A DNA stretch of 64,000 bases, from assembly GCA_029339505.1 (NCBI GenBank), contig JAQISU010000003.1, positions 19,537,001 through 19,601,000 on the forward strand. Direction: 5' to 3'. The notes under the pieces are model-generated. The model saw only the letters and a program-made list of their open reading frames with translations. It was not told the DNA's origin and searched no databases. The position numbers were made by a program, and so were the translations under genes. Below, piece after piece: positions 27,585-39,732 of this stretch; position 1 is the stretch's first letter, and each line of letters opens with the position of its first letter. The stretch is from Unio delphinus. Its lineage: Eukaryota > Mollusca > Bivalvia > Unionida > Unionidae.

Positions 27585-27920
27585 TGACATAAGATATCAT
27601 GTACAACCAATCTGACATACAATCTCATGTCTGACATACAATCTCATGTAGGACAAATCTGACATCATACAATTTCATGTAGGACCAATCTGACATTATA
27701 CAATTTCATGTAGGACCAATCTGACATCATACAATTTCATGTAGGACAAATCTGACATCATACAATTTCATGTAGGCCAAATCTGACATCATACAATTTC
27801 ATGTAGGAGCAATCTGACATCATACAATTTCATGTAGGACCAATCTGACATTATACAATTTCATGTAGGACCAATCTGACATCATACAATTTCATGCTGG
27901 ACCAATCTGACTTCATACGA
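27585..27920. repeat. 31-bp minisatellite
   Basis: About ten tandem copies of a 31-bp unit with core CTGACATCATACAATTTCAT followed by GTAGGACCAAT; the left copies are degenerate. The unit shares AATCWGACAT and CATACAAT with the 43-bp satellite, a weak resemblance that may be coincidental. Confidence 0.9.
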
Positions 27921-28684
27921 TATCTTCGCATGAAATCCTAATGAATTGGGAATTTTTCATTCTGGCACACCAAATCTAGACAATATCAATCATTGATGCC
28001 AAACAGCAATCTTTTGCAGTCATCTGTTACAGAGGTCAACATAATCCAATGTAAAACACTGTGTCCACTCAATAAATAACCTAATCTGCAAAACTCTAAA
28101 TATAATGATCCTTGAAATATTTAGTTATTTTTTAAGGCCTTGGATTATCTGGTTTCATTGAACTTAGGTGACTCCTTTGACCTCAAATGATAATATAAAA
28201 ATGTTTGAATAAAAATCTTCCACCATTCAACTGAATCATAATAAGCAATAAGTCCTCATACAGAAAATATGAAAATACATGTAGTGCTGCTTTCATTATG
28301 TGACTAATATGTCAGGAGAGAATATGTTTGCGTATGGATTTTATAACTATAGTAAAACCAGGAAGCAAAATACAGTTGTCAGTTGTAACTTATAACAATG
28401 ATAGATGTCACTTCTGAATATGGGCTTAATGTTTTCATTAGATGGAGAAATAATACAAATCTCTTGTTAGGATGATGTAAATTCTGAACAAAACTGATAA
28501 CCCAATATCTCCAAAATTGCTGTAAATAAGAAAATAAATTAAGTAATTTTATTTAAAATAGTATTTTCTTTATCCTTATGTCCTCTCTATTACACACTGA
28601 GTTAAAAATAGTGAAAACATTTAACAAGTGTGAATACGACCTAAATTGACTTGGTCAAGAATAAACTGCTTATTGGTATACTGT

Positions 28685-28945
28685 ACATGTGATTTAGACA
28701 AGATTTACTTATATGGTACATGTGATTTAGTCTAGAATTACTTATATGGTACATGTGATTTAGTCTAGAATTACTTATAAGGTACATGTGATTTAGTCAA
28801 GAATTACTTAGATGGTACATGTGATTTAGTCAAGAATTACTTAGATGGTACATGTGATTTAGTCAAGAATTACTTAGATGGTATATGTGATTTAGTCAAG
28901 AATTACTTAGATGGTACATGTGATTTAGTCAAGAATAAACTGGTT
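28685..28945. repeat. 33-bp minisatellite
   Basis: Seven to eight copies of a 33-bp unit with core GGTACATGTGATTTAGTCAA followed by GAATTACTTAGAT. Variants alternate between TTTAGTCTAG on the left and TTTAGTCAAG on the right. Confidence 0.9.
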
Positions 28946-30944
28946 ACACTGTACATGTAATTCTCTTAGAAAAACTTGAGGTCTGCTGCACAAACGTGTT
29001 TGATGGTAATTTAAGGAACAAGTTAGACTGATACATTGTGTTAATCAAAAGAAAGTAACAGGAGTGAAAGGTGAGTGACCTGATTATGTCCAACTGAAAT
29101 AAAATGCAAGCAATGGCAGTCATACAGTTTTGTGGTTGATTCTCTAGCCGACATTATTACCTGTTCATCTAATTTGTTATCATTATGATTAGCAACAATC
29201 ATCGTGAAAAATATGAAAACTCCACTTGCCTTTAGTGAAAACCAGCTGCACTTTCCTCAAGAAGTAGTAAATCACTTTTAAAAACATTTTACTATTTTAC
29301 ATTTAAAAAACTAAACAACAAACTGGACGTTTAATAACATACTTTGATTGCTATGTCATTGCCAACTTCACTTTCTAAAACTGGACAAGACATGATCTTT
29401 AAAAATGATTTCCACATTTAGCAAAACAATGCATAGTCCAAGACTACATCATTTTGAAAATGAATAAATTCAGCATACAGTATCTGACAAAGTGACTGTT
29501 GCCACATACCAATTGTCACCATGGCTGCATGTTTGCAAATGCAAGCAAATATCGTTTTCCAGTATCTGTTGTTTTCATGTGATGTCACAAAACATTTGTT
29601 CTTCCATTTTGAGTCCCTAGCCCCATTAACTGGCACCTAATAACATTGTTCTTCCCGCATAATTATTAAGGCACATTTTATTTTGTGCGTAAGAATATAA
29701 TAATATATCACATTCTGTTGCACATGTGATTGTCAACAGCACAGTATCAAATGCACGACTTTTCTACTCATTTTCTTAAAATGAAATATTTAAATTTCAA
29801 TCAGCTTTGTTATTCTTAAACAAATAGAACGATCAATAAACAAACACATTTATAAAATGGATTCACAAACAAGTAGAAACATGTACTGAATTTCAATTTT
29901 TATGGGCTTAAATCACTCATTTGGTTATTGTTCAAGTTAAAAAGCTAATTGTTAATATATAATTTCATATTTCTAAAAGCATTTCAGGAATACATCGTTT
30001 TGACAATCAACACAAAGGCATGTTTCGTTAGACACGAGTTTCGTTTGAATACAATAAAGATGACACTATTGCTTTCATTCAGTATCATTCTACGCGCATC
30101 ATCTCCACCACAATTACAATATTTGACCATACTAATTAAATTGGTTTGTCAACTTTCTTTGGTACAAACACATGTTGTCACAAAAAGTATTTGTACATAA
30201 CAGTTCTAGCATAAAACACATGCTATGAAATTTTAATTCGTGACTGATATTGTATCTCGAAAATCATTATCCAGAAATACTCATTCAAGATGACAATCTT
30301 AGGAATATGATATGAAACACTTTTTAAACATGTCAATATTGCCTGTTTGTATAAAAACTGCACTTATATTTGATAGCTCAATTATGGTTCAACTTCAAAA
30401 TTCTGTCTTTCGATATATACTTGGTTACATTTTTATTTTTGTGTTATAGGGGAACATAATTTCAAGTATAATCTATGTATCGTTTCGATTTAGTAAAAGT
30501 CCTTATCAATAGTTAAATCATATTATCTTAAATATACATGATGACTAATGTTGACAAAGGTTTGTTAGGGTCTCAAAATGGCAACAGAAGGTGTGCATGT
30601 TGCATTGTGGGTATTTGCATACTCATCTGTGAAAACAACCCATTTACCAAATGATGCATACTACACTTCTGGGCTCTGTTTTTCATAATGTTTGCAAAGA
30701 CTTAATTGTTTTCAAATTATAAATTGTAAACATTTTATTTAGATTAAAGTTTGATAACAATAATAATTATGTCCCCCGTTACTAGTTAGGAATTATTCAA
30801 GTCTTTAAATGACTGGGGCTCTTAGAGGTATGTCAACATGTATAACACTAGTTCTATAAATTACAATGTAAGACATATCACGTTATTTTTGTTTTAATGC
30901 TGACGCCCACAACATAATTATCAGCGTCGAGGTCTTACTCGTCT

Positions 30945-30947
<3 letters not shown>
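28946..30947. other. Non-coding stretch
   Basis: Two kilobases with only short, unconvincing open frames; no splice-bounded exon, RNA gene or transposon terminus recognised. Confidence 0.55.

Positions 30948-31013
<66 letters not shown>
30948..31013. repeat. (GA)n microsatellite
   Basis: An uninterrupted GA dinucleotide run of about 66 bp. A poly-Leu/Ser open frame across it on the minus strand is an artefact of the repeat. Confidence 0.97.
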
Positions 31014-31017
<4 letters not shown>

Positions 31018-33841
31018 TGTCATAAACGACATAATGGACTTTGAGATAATTAACACTATACTATTTACATACTTTTTGCGCTTCACAAAATGAGATAATT
31101 AATGTAAGTTCCTAAGCACTGGTCGCGTGTATTGTGGATAAAACACCATATGTACTTAATTTACCACCACACCGTTATTTCCTACCTGGGGAGTGACCTA
31201 ATTTTTAATTTAAAAGTTGTTGTGTTTTATTACTTAACACCTATTTTGATAAGCAGGAGCAACTATCGTATCATAATTTAACATCACAGGAACGCTCATT
31301 CTAAATTAATTTAGCTTCAACTAATGACAGAATGTCTCCGATGTTATGCTAACTTTTCAGTTCTGCTGTAACACACATCTCTCGCGATATCGAGAGATTT
31401 TTGCAAACAAGGGTTAGTCGGGTTCCCCAGAACAATCTGAATTCATAAACTGGTTCCCAGATTTGCTTTCATTAACATTCTAAACATGTCAATGAACTAC
31501 ACTACAAACACTTTTAAACATAAAACTAATACATTGTATAAACAGTGAGGGATAAGCGCAAACTCACATCTGTTTATAGCGTTACATATTGTTTCAGGAA
31601 TTCGGCAACCAATGACATGGTTTATAGAAGTTCCTCTTAAGATAAAGGAAATTCCCATAGAAATTGTGGATGTTACATTAACTACTTGTATATCAAGAAA
31701 TATTTATCAAAAGGTGAAAAGGCCTCTTAAAATATGTCATTGTGATAAGAAAAGGAGAGAACATCATAGGTTGAGTGTCATTTTAAATATTAAAAGGTAG
31801 CTTTTATACTTTTAAGTCATATCACTACGATATCTACGATGTGGCTGTTGATAGTGATGACTTGAACTGTGGCATCATACCACATGCATGAAGTGTATCT
31901 TTCTAATGAATTGTATTGGTTTTCCATTATTTGTAATTGATTAAATTTTGATTCTTTTATACACGGGGTCTCGAGTAATTCTGTTATATATCTGCTCAGA
32001 TTCATATTTACTCTACCTGTAAATTTACTCAAACCGGGCGAATTATATCGAGGGCGGTCATCTCCTAGATACAGTGTACCGAAAGGAGGTGGGAAATATA
32101 ATAACATTATATACACCACCCCATAACACCCGTCCTTTGAAGAAAGTGATACATTTTCAAGATACATGTTTCTAAAACATAAAAAGATTGGGATGCGAGA
32201 CTTTAAAAGAAAAGTTTGAAATGAAGACATTGGGTCCCCAAAGTCTAATTTCAATATCACTGAAGAACTTCTGCTAAATATTCATAGAAAATACAAATCT
32301 GTTTTCAAATCAAATCTATTTTCAAATAATCTGCTTTAATTATAAACTGTTTTAAAAGATATTCAATATTTTCGAGCCCCCTAGCTTGTGGGCCTATTGT
32401 GAACGCATCTTTCGCTTCTCGCTAAGACCGATTTTGTTATATATTATAACATTACAAAAGGGTCTTTTTACTGAACGAATCACACACTGGCGTAGGTTCG
32501 GTCCGAAGTCACTTGTTTCCCCCATATTTGCAAGGACTTCTGGACAACAATCATTATCAACTGGAAGTTCTAACAACGCGACAAGACTATAAATGCTTTA
32601 ACTTTAATTAAACAATGAACCACAAGATATCCTAACTTCAAAATTGCTTGGCAATCTCAAAACTATATGGGTTTTCCTTGCTAGATATCCGTAACGTAGC
32701 GCCAGTACTTATATATCATAAAATACAAATCACATCTCAAACACCAAATAAAGGGAACTATTTTCCTCTTCTATAATTGGGTCAATCGAACTAAAATTCG
32801 GAGCATCAATTAACTTGACTTTACAACATGTTTATCATCATGCCAACAATAAAAGACGTCTCCAGATAACATAACTATCCCTTCTCAGATATTCCATTGC
32901 ATAACATATCCATCCCTATCACGAATAATTCACATGGAGATACAGAATTAATCAAACTTTTCGATGTAAATATGAACTACTTGACCCACTTATCTGGCTC
33001 TGACCCGAACCCTCTACGAAACTTAGCAATACCATCATGAAATCTGATCAACCCGGCACTCTCTGACGTTGTCCCGAAGAGACTGGCTAATTAATTGGGC
33101 TGAGAAATATTTCCAAAAATTCAAATAAACATAATCAACAAATAATCACTAAAATGTAATAAATGTATGAAATGGAGACGTAAATACAAATGGCGCATAC
33201 GCTCTTTATATTTCATATGTTTTAATTCTAATTATTTTATAAACATTGCAGTTTTTTATCATTGCTAATCTGTCATGTTTGTGTGCTTAAAATAAAAGTA
33301 AAACTGTTACAATTTGTTTAAATGTATTACAAACTAAGTCATATGCAACGTCGTGCTAATGGTAAATGGCGTCCGGGGTGAAGACGATGGCACAATGGTT
33401 ATTTGAGCTCCAAGACCTCTGGAGTTCATATATCAACTGCAAAATGGGCAATTCTAGTTGCAAATATCGTTTCACGGATATAAATGGTCCTTACCGTTAG
33501 AAATACGTTCTCTAGCACAAAATGTCTCCAAAATAGAGACGGCAGAATTTGCAAACTACATGCTTAATATCGAACATAGTACAGAATAAACATCGTTTTT
33601 CAATCAAAGTTATCATTTTGGGCAAAGAAAATAATTTTAAAAAATAACCGTCTACACAAGAATTTTATAGAATAACCGTACAAGCACTCAATCGATGTGA
33701 AAATATTTGCTGACCATAACATTAGATGTATACACTAGACAAGGGAAATGGTACAGATCAATAAACCACAACAACCTCCCACATTGTGTGTGAGCGTGAA
33801 TGTCACAATTATCCCAAAATAATGTCTTTGGACGAAATGAC
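31014..33841. other. Non-coding stretch with a possible SINE-B fragment
   Basis: No supported gene. A 147-codon minus-strand open frame (31,817-32,260) has no recognisable domain, and its end overlaps a probable SINE-B fragment at 31,848-31,905 (GTGATG...GGCATCAT...CACATGCATGAAGTG), so I do not call it a gene. Confidence 0.5.
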
Positions 33842-33908
33842 ATAAGTCTTTGGTATGACTTGAGTTTGAACCCACGACCTCCCACGTCAAAGGCGGAAGC
33901 TCTAATTA
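33842..33908 (-). mobile_element. SINE family B, head fragment
   Basis: Contains AAGTCTTTGGTATGACTT and, a few bases on, GAACCCACGACCTCCCACG, the same order as in the copy at 26,749-26,985 (tRNA head plus start of body). The rest of the body is missing. Confidence 0.65.
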
Positions 33909-34122
33909 AATAGCGTGATATTGAGATAGTAATGTCTTAATTTGTTTACCTCACCTTATATAAACACATAAGACCTAAGGATGTGGGGTCAAATGCTTTC
34001 TTCCAGAACATTCTAACTTGTAAATAAGACTACACCTTGAATTAAACAATTTTAGAAAAATATTATTATAAAGGATGGTATGCCTGAATTTCACTACCTT
34101 CAATCAAATATCAAGGTCAAGG

Positions 34123-34123
<1 letters not shown>

Positions 34124-34189
<66 letters not shown>
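34124..34189. repeat. (AT)n microsatellite
   Basis: A pure AT dinucleotide run of about 66 bp. Confidence 0.97.
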
Positions 34190-34190
<1 letters not shown>

Positions 34191-34457
34191 CAGTGGCTAA
34201 TTGCTAAGTAGAGAAAACTACTCTTTGACAACTCAATCACATTCAATTTTAATTCGGTGGTAACCTCTGTTTGAATCTCCCATGAGTACAAATTAAAATT
34301 ACCAAACATGTACGGTAATGTTATTTATTGGTACTTTACGAATTATGTTAGCATTATCAAGTTTTATCCAGGGATATCACTTTTCGCTATGTGTGGTGTA
34401 TGCATGTATTTGTAATCCTGTATAGTTATTAATATATCCATTGATTTATATCTTAAG

Positions 34458-34695
34458 AGGGGCCGAGTAGTCTAAAGCGCCGTTACGAAATATTGCCATT
34501 TCAACTCTGCCTGCAAGGGTTCTAGTCTTAGGTTTGGTCAATGTGGATATGAAAGACAACTTGCCAGTAGTTTTTCGTGGGTCGGTGGTTATTTCAGGGG
34601 TTATCACGGGTTCTTCCTCTACCATTAATACTGATCTCCATCTAAAGCATATCTTCTGCTGAAAAAATGGCGTTAAACCCTATAAGAACAACAAC
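34458..34695 (+). mobile_element. tRNA-derived SINE, family A
   Basis: The head GGGGCCGAGTAGTCTAAAGC, a B-box-like GGGTTCTAGTCTTAG, the body motif TTTTCGTGGGTCGGTGG and the 3' end GGCGTTAAACCC followed by TATAAGAACAACAAC are in sense orientation. It is the most complete of the three family A copies and shows the likely 3' terminus. Confidence 0.78.
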
Positions 34696-34817
34696 GTATC
34701 TTAGGAATCCAAAATAACTAGGTATAGATGAGAATTAAGTATTAGGTGTGTCTGCTATGAACAAATGCTTATACCACGGACATAATCATTTTGGTAATGT
34801 GTGAAAATGGTATAAGG

Positions 34818-34890
34818 GTCGGCGCGTTAAGGTTTAAGGTAAGGCGGTATGTACCGAGTCAAAGTTCGAATCCCCATAGAATTCCAATAA
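34818..34890 (+). mobile_element. Possible tRNA-like SINE head fragment
   Basis: GGCGCGTTAAGG is followed by GGCGGTATGTACCGAG and a B-box match AAAGTTCGAATCCCC. No cloverleaf can be closed convincingly, so a tRNA gene is not supported; a SINE head is more likely. Confidence 0.4.
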
Positions 34891-34917
34891 AACTTATCTA
34901 ACCTGTAGGTTAATGCT

Positions 34918-34919
<2 letters not shown>

Positions 34920-35003
<84 letters not shown>
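34920..35003. repeat. (TA)n microsatellite
   Basis: A pure TA dinucleotide run of about 84 bp. Confidence 0.97.
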
Positions 35004-35007
<4 letters not shown>

Positions 35008-35749
35008 CAAAATTATGTACAATATTTCACATTACATTCTGTGCATTCAGCTGAACACGTAACATGAAGCTGACGTATTGACGTAGTTGTTGGAGTCGCC
35101 GTAAATTGTTGAAATCGAGTGATGAACCCTGCTACTTTTGTTACATGAATTGAATTTTAATTAGTACAAGCTTGGTTAACGTTTCGGAACATATATAGTG
35201 CAATGTCAAGGCATGGCCAATAACAGTAAATGTCAACAGTTGAGAAAATCCATAGAAACTGTTTGGGTCATTTTCAACAGGAGTCATACACTGTTATTTC
35301 CAGAATGGATATTAATAAACTCGAGCTAGAGAGAATTCTTCAAACTTCGATTAGAATGATAAAATGTTTGGAAGCTAGAGAAAATTACCTTGATTTGCAA
35401 AATCTAAAGCAAGAGGTGTTTGTTTCCAGACGGATTTCAGGATTTTCCGAAATTCTCCTCATGAAATTAATTAGTCTAATCTTTTGACGCAAGCCAGATT
35501 TTTTCTGCGGGAAAGACAGGATTTTCTCATTAAAGTTTCTAATGGACAAATGTCGGAAAATGAGGGACACTGAATGGGGAAGTTTCGATTTCTTAGAGAG
35601 GTACGAGTCTCGAATAAAGAGCAAGGATAGTCTGGATTGCCGACACTATATGTTTATTGATATAAGCTTGTATTTATTTGTTGATTATATTCATTAAAAT
35701 TCATACTATCTTAAGTTAAGAGGTCTGAAAGATCGAAACGACACATCAT

Positions 35750-36315
35750 TTTTTTTAGGACAAGCCAACATTAAACTGTAAATTTTTTAACTTTAATGCA
35801 GTCGAGGGTTCAGCGATCCATATACAAGGATAATAATAAACAGAAAAGCCCGAAAGTTGTGAGGTTCTCCATCCGAATTCTAGAAACATTTATATTTACA
35901 TATTTTTTCAATTTTAATTATATTTTCCATTCAAGCCATCGAAGGGACTCACTTTTCTAGATACTTTTATGCAAACAAACGTAATTGTATTGGTGCCATC
36001 AATTGTGTCCATATTCAGCTGATCGTATACTTGACTAGAAAAGCGTCTTTATCCATCAAAGTTTTATCTATGTTTCGGGAAAGGATTACGTCTAATTCAT
36101 CCATTAAGACAATCTGCATATCGACAACCTGAATTACAAGATTCCCACTGCCTTCTTCTCGATTGAGAGTACTTACTTATCATCAATTTTTTATTGCCAC
36201 AAGCAGCTTGTCGGAGGAAAATGGCGGACGTAGGCAATGCCTACATGTGTGTCTAATTTACGCTCGTGATTGGTTTCTTGATCAGCATGATTGACAAATG
36301 GCGATAGGTCAATTG
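35750..36315 (-). repeat. Interspersed repeat of about 0.57 kb, inverted partner of 40,304-40,896
   Basis: The reverse complement of this segment aligns end to end with 40,304-40,896. Shared blocks include CCGACAAGCTGCTTGTGGCA, TTTGATGGATAAAGAC, CGATCAGCTGAATATGGA and AATGTTGGCTTGTCCT, in the same order with small indels. No coding potential or transposon termini are evident. The two arms face each other about 4 kb apart. Confidence 0.8.
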
Positions 36316-36902
36316 CATGCATACAATTTGTCTCAAGAGCTAAATGTCTCATGTATTATATGAATGAGTTCTATGAAGAGCTAATTAGTAAAGTGACGTA
36401 GCTAGAACATGTGTGGAGCATACAAATTGGTGTGTAATTAAGATGTGAATTCTCTTCAACGGAGAATCGAGGAGCTTATAGCCACAGCATGGCAGTAATA
36501 GTATCTGAGGTGGGCTAATTATGCTCTCAATACGTATGTGACAGCAGCTAGAAAATACATTCATTTATAGCAATGGGGTTGTGCGTGTGTATTAGGTTGC
36601 GAACGGATAAAAGCTTAGTTCTGTTTACGTTTGATAGTATCCGACACAAAAAAGTGGTAATATGACCCCAGGAGAAGACAAAACAAACCGGAATCAGCAG
36701 GTGATACTGACATGATGGTCATTTGAGTTCAATCAGTCACTGGATTATATCATGAACTTTCTTCTATCAGTACCTCAGAACGCTGAATTCAGTTTCAAAT
36801 GAAATGTTGTAATTCTATTTCTAAAAGAAAGTTATTCACTCAGTTATTGTTTCGATTTCTTTTTATATATGTACTTGATTAAATTGTTGTATATTAGATA
36901 TG

Positions 36903-36926
36903 CTGGGGTGGGGCGGGGGGTGGGGT
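36903..36926 (+). other. G-rich tract, potential G-quadruplex
   Basis: Four runs of at least four G (GGGG, GGGG, GGGGGG, GGGG) are separated by one- or two-base loops, the classical intramolecular G-quadruplex pattern, in otherwise AT-rich sequence. It is not next to a recognised promoter. Confidence 0.6.
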
Positions 36927-37040
36927 GGTGCACTCATGTTGTTCTATTTTATATCTATGCTCAGAACTCTGTTACTCCATCCGTTAATTTCATATTTTTC
37001 ACCAAGATAACATAACAGTAACCAAAAACCATAAGAGATC

Positions 37041-37043
<3 letters not shown>

Positions 37044-37113
<70 letters not shown>
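37044..37113. repeat. (AT)n microsatellite
   Basis: An AT dinucleotide run of about 70 bp. It is followed to about 37,260 by three or four loose repeats of AATTATTGGCAGA. Confidence 0.95.
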
Positions 37114-37115
<2 letters not shown>

Positions 37116-37260
37116 TTCGAAAGTAATTATTGGCAGATTTTAAGAGTGATATGTAGGCATCAAACGTAATTATTGGCAGATTTTTAGAATGATATATATA
37201 AGAAATGAAAGAGTCATTGATGGGTCAAGAAATTAATTATTGGCAGACGTTAAAAGAGAT

Positions 37261-39293
37261 AGAGATTCAGATAGTAATTATTCGCTTTTCTTTTATTTTG
37301 GTAGTTAAGCGCTAAAAATAAAAGGTACCCATTTTACTAAAGCTCGAATTTCATTTAGCTAAAAGGAAACATATTTGTATTATGAGCTCCATAAAAGAAG
37401 AAATATTGTCCGTAATCTAGAATGTCGACAGCTGGATGTACAAATGTACTCGCACATGGATGTCAAAAAAGTTGTTGCGTCCAGCTTCTACCTTGGCTGG
37501 CTGAAATAAAGTTGACCCAAAATTATATTAAATAATCTGGGATTTATCTGTGGAACGTGTTCTCATATTATCATATATTTCTAGAAATTCGACTCAATAT
37601 ATCTTTTTAGCAAAATGTATATTCTTGTGTTTTGATGTTGTGTTCCTGAAAAGAAGCTGAAGTTTAGTGAAAATAAGAAACAGCCTGTAGTAGTTCTATT
37701 CAACATTGGGATGGGGGTGCGAGGCATCCGTGTATAAATTTAGACACTAGACAGTATACCGAGCTGTCATAAAAGGTGACATAATAGACCATTCTTCTTG
37801 TGTAAAGGAATAAAATATACGGTTGTTCGAGATAATTCTTGTTTTAAAATATTGAACAGTTGTACTTGAAGACTTATCTAAAGACTACATATCGCACAGT
37901 CCCTCGTTTATTCAAAGACTCCCACTGAAATTAGCCTTTTTTGTCTATTACTCTCAGTTTTTATGCTAGTGAGAACACTCTATGGCAACACAGTATATGG
38001 AGTACAAGTAATTCCAAATATCAAAAGTCAAATCTACAAACCTGCTTGACACGTGTATCAAAGTTTGTCTAAATATCTGAATGGTACATGCTTTAGAGTT
38101 ATGTTCCAGAAACACAAATATACTGACAGACAGGAAGAAAATAGAATAGAAACGGAGAACATCTTCAACACTATTATATATTATAGTGTTTACATTGTTG
38201 GATTTGAAAGAGAGTCCTAAGTATTTTGATGCAAGCTTGAGAGATTCAACACAACAATATACAAAAACGCACAAATGTTATAATATATTTAATTTATATT
38301 CCCATATTTAAAAAAAATATTAAACTGCTTTTCAGAAAATTTATATAAATATACAAATGTATTGAAAGTCTGCGTGAATTGTTTTGTACAAATTTTTTTT
38401 TAAATACTGATTTGCGCATATTTACATGAAATGACATGACGTGATTTAGAAACTGTTGCATCATGATAGAAATAATTCGACACCAGGATTCATAGCAACA
38501 AACTGAATGGTTCCTATGTTTGCATAGTATCGCATACACCGTTTGTTCCTTCACTCGGATTGAAAATAGGTTAAAAGATGATAATCAGTTTAGTTGTCTG
38601 TTAAAGCCCCAATGTCGTCATTACTTGAGAAACAGTCGTGTATGACAAATCATTTTAATACTACTGGATCATGAAATAAATTGATCCTTAACATCGTTGG
38701 GTTCCATTAAAATGAGATAACAGTGACGTTTCATAAAAGTATGAGCATGTAATACCCTCCTATAACTGGGAAACCACACGAGTACGAAATAATCCGATCG
38801 TTGTCCACCACCCCATCTGATTACTAATATCCATCAAAGTCTCATTTTTATAAAATACACACTTTTCTTGTCAGATCTTTATTTAAAAAATAAAAATGTG
38901 GGCTTGCCTCTTTTCATTTCATCTTGAATCGGTTTGTGCGCTACTTGCGAATGCTGGTGTTATTAGATTAGTCACTAACGGGTTTTATCGAATGTATCAC
39001 ATCACTGCTTTTGGAGAATTCCTGGAAAAGAATCTCCACCGACTTGGTTGACTGAATTAAGGGGTGGTACCTTTAATTTCTAAACTGATTATTTGAACGT
39101 CGTTTAAACATACCATCTGGATTATTTCAAAGAATAGTTTTTTAAAAATGTTTTTTAAAAAAGCATTTCCTTCCTTCCAGATTTTAGTTATATTGGAAGA
39201 ACGGTGAAATTTATGATAAAAGGCTGAATTGGGGCTTTAAGCAATGAAAGGTAATTATGTACGAATAAATTAATGAGTTACAATGATATACAA
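37261..39293. other. Non-coding stretch downstream of the nuclear receptor
   Basis: Only short low-complexity open frames (for example 37,966-38,274 on the minus strand). No splice-bounded exon or domain was recognised. It lies 3' of the receptor's candidate poly(A) signals. Confidence 0.5.
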
Positions 39294-39315
39294 TTTATTT
39301 CATCTTTTGTTTATT
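39294..39315 (-). terminator. Candidate poly(A) signals of the nuclear receptor
   Basis: Two AATAAA hexamers on the minus strand (complements of TTTATT at 39,294-39,299 and 39,310-39,315) lie about 170-190 bp past the receptor stop codon. The region is AT-rich, so chance matches are possible. Confidence 0.5.
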
Positions 39316-39481
39316 AAAAAAAATCCCCATAACACCGTCGTAAATGGATGAATGGAGTCTAAGTAAACATGTAAGGTTTTTACATGAATCTTATACGAGT
39401 CATATTAATATCAATACTTTATCATACTAAGTGTTAAATACGACATACAAAAGATAATCAGGTATAAGAAGAACGCCATTT

Positions 39482-39732
39482 TCACTTAAGTCCAAATATT
39501 TCCACAAATAAAGGATGCGTATTAGAGAAATCATGTGACATATCATAAATATTGTCTTTCAGATTTTGCCGGAATAGTTCAGCGATTTGGACCAACTGGG
39601 GTATGAGAACAAGCAGTCGAGGAAACATCAGCTTTTCTCTGGGATGGTTGTGTTTGAGTTCCAGTCTCAGTGAATGAAGAAGTTCCATCTGTAAGTTTTC
39701 TACTGTATGTCTGGACTCCAAGAATGGGGACT
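39482..39732 (-). CDS. Nuclear receptor terminal exon (LBD helices 9-12, AF-2, stop)
   Basis: The acceptor TGTTACAG precedes 39,732 and the TGA stop is at 39,482-39,484. The first two bases complete a Glu codon begun in the previous exon. It encodes residues 414-496, including [16 protein letters not shown], typical of helix 10 in NR1 receptors, and the C-terminal coactivator helix PLFVEIFGL (phi-phi-x-E-phi-phi). Confidence 0.9.

Noticed and set aside
30883..31086. Poly-Ser/Leu open frame
   Set aside because: It is a (GA)n microsatellite.
31817..32260. 147-codon minus-strand open frame
   Set aside because: No domain, no splice signals, and partial overlap with a probable SINE-B fragment.
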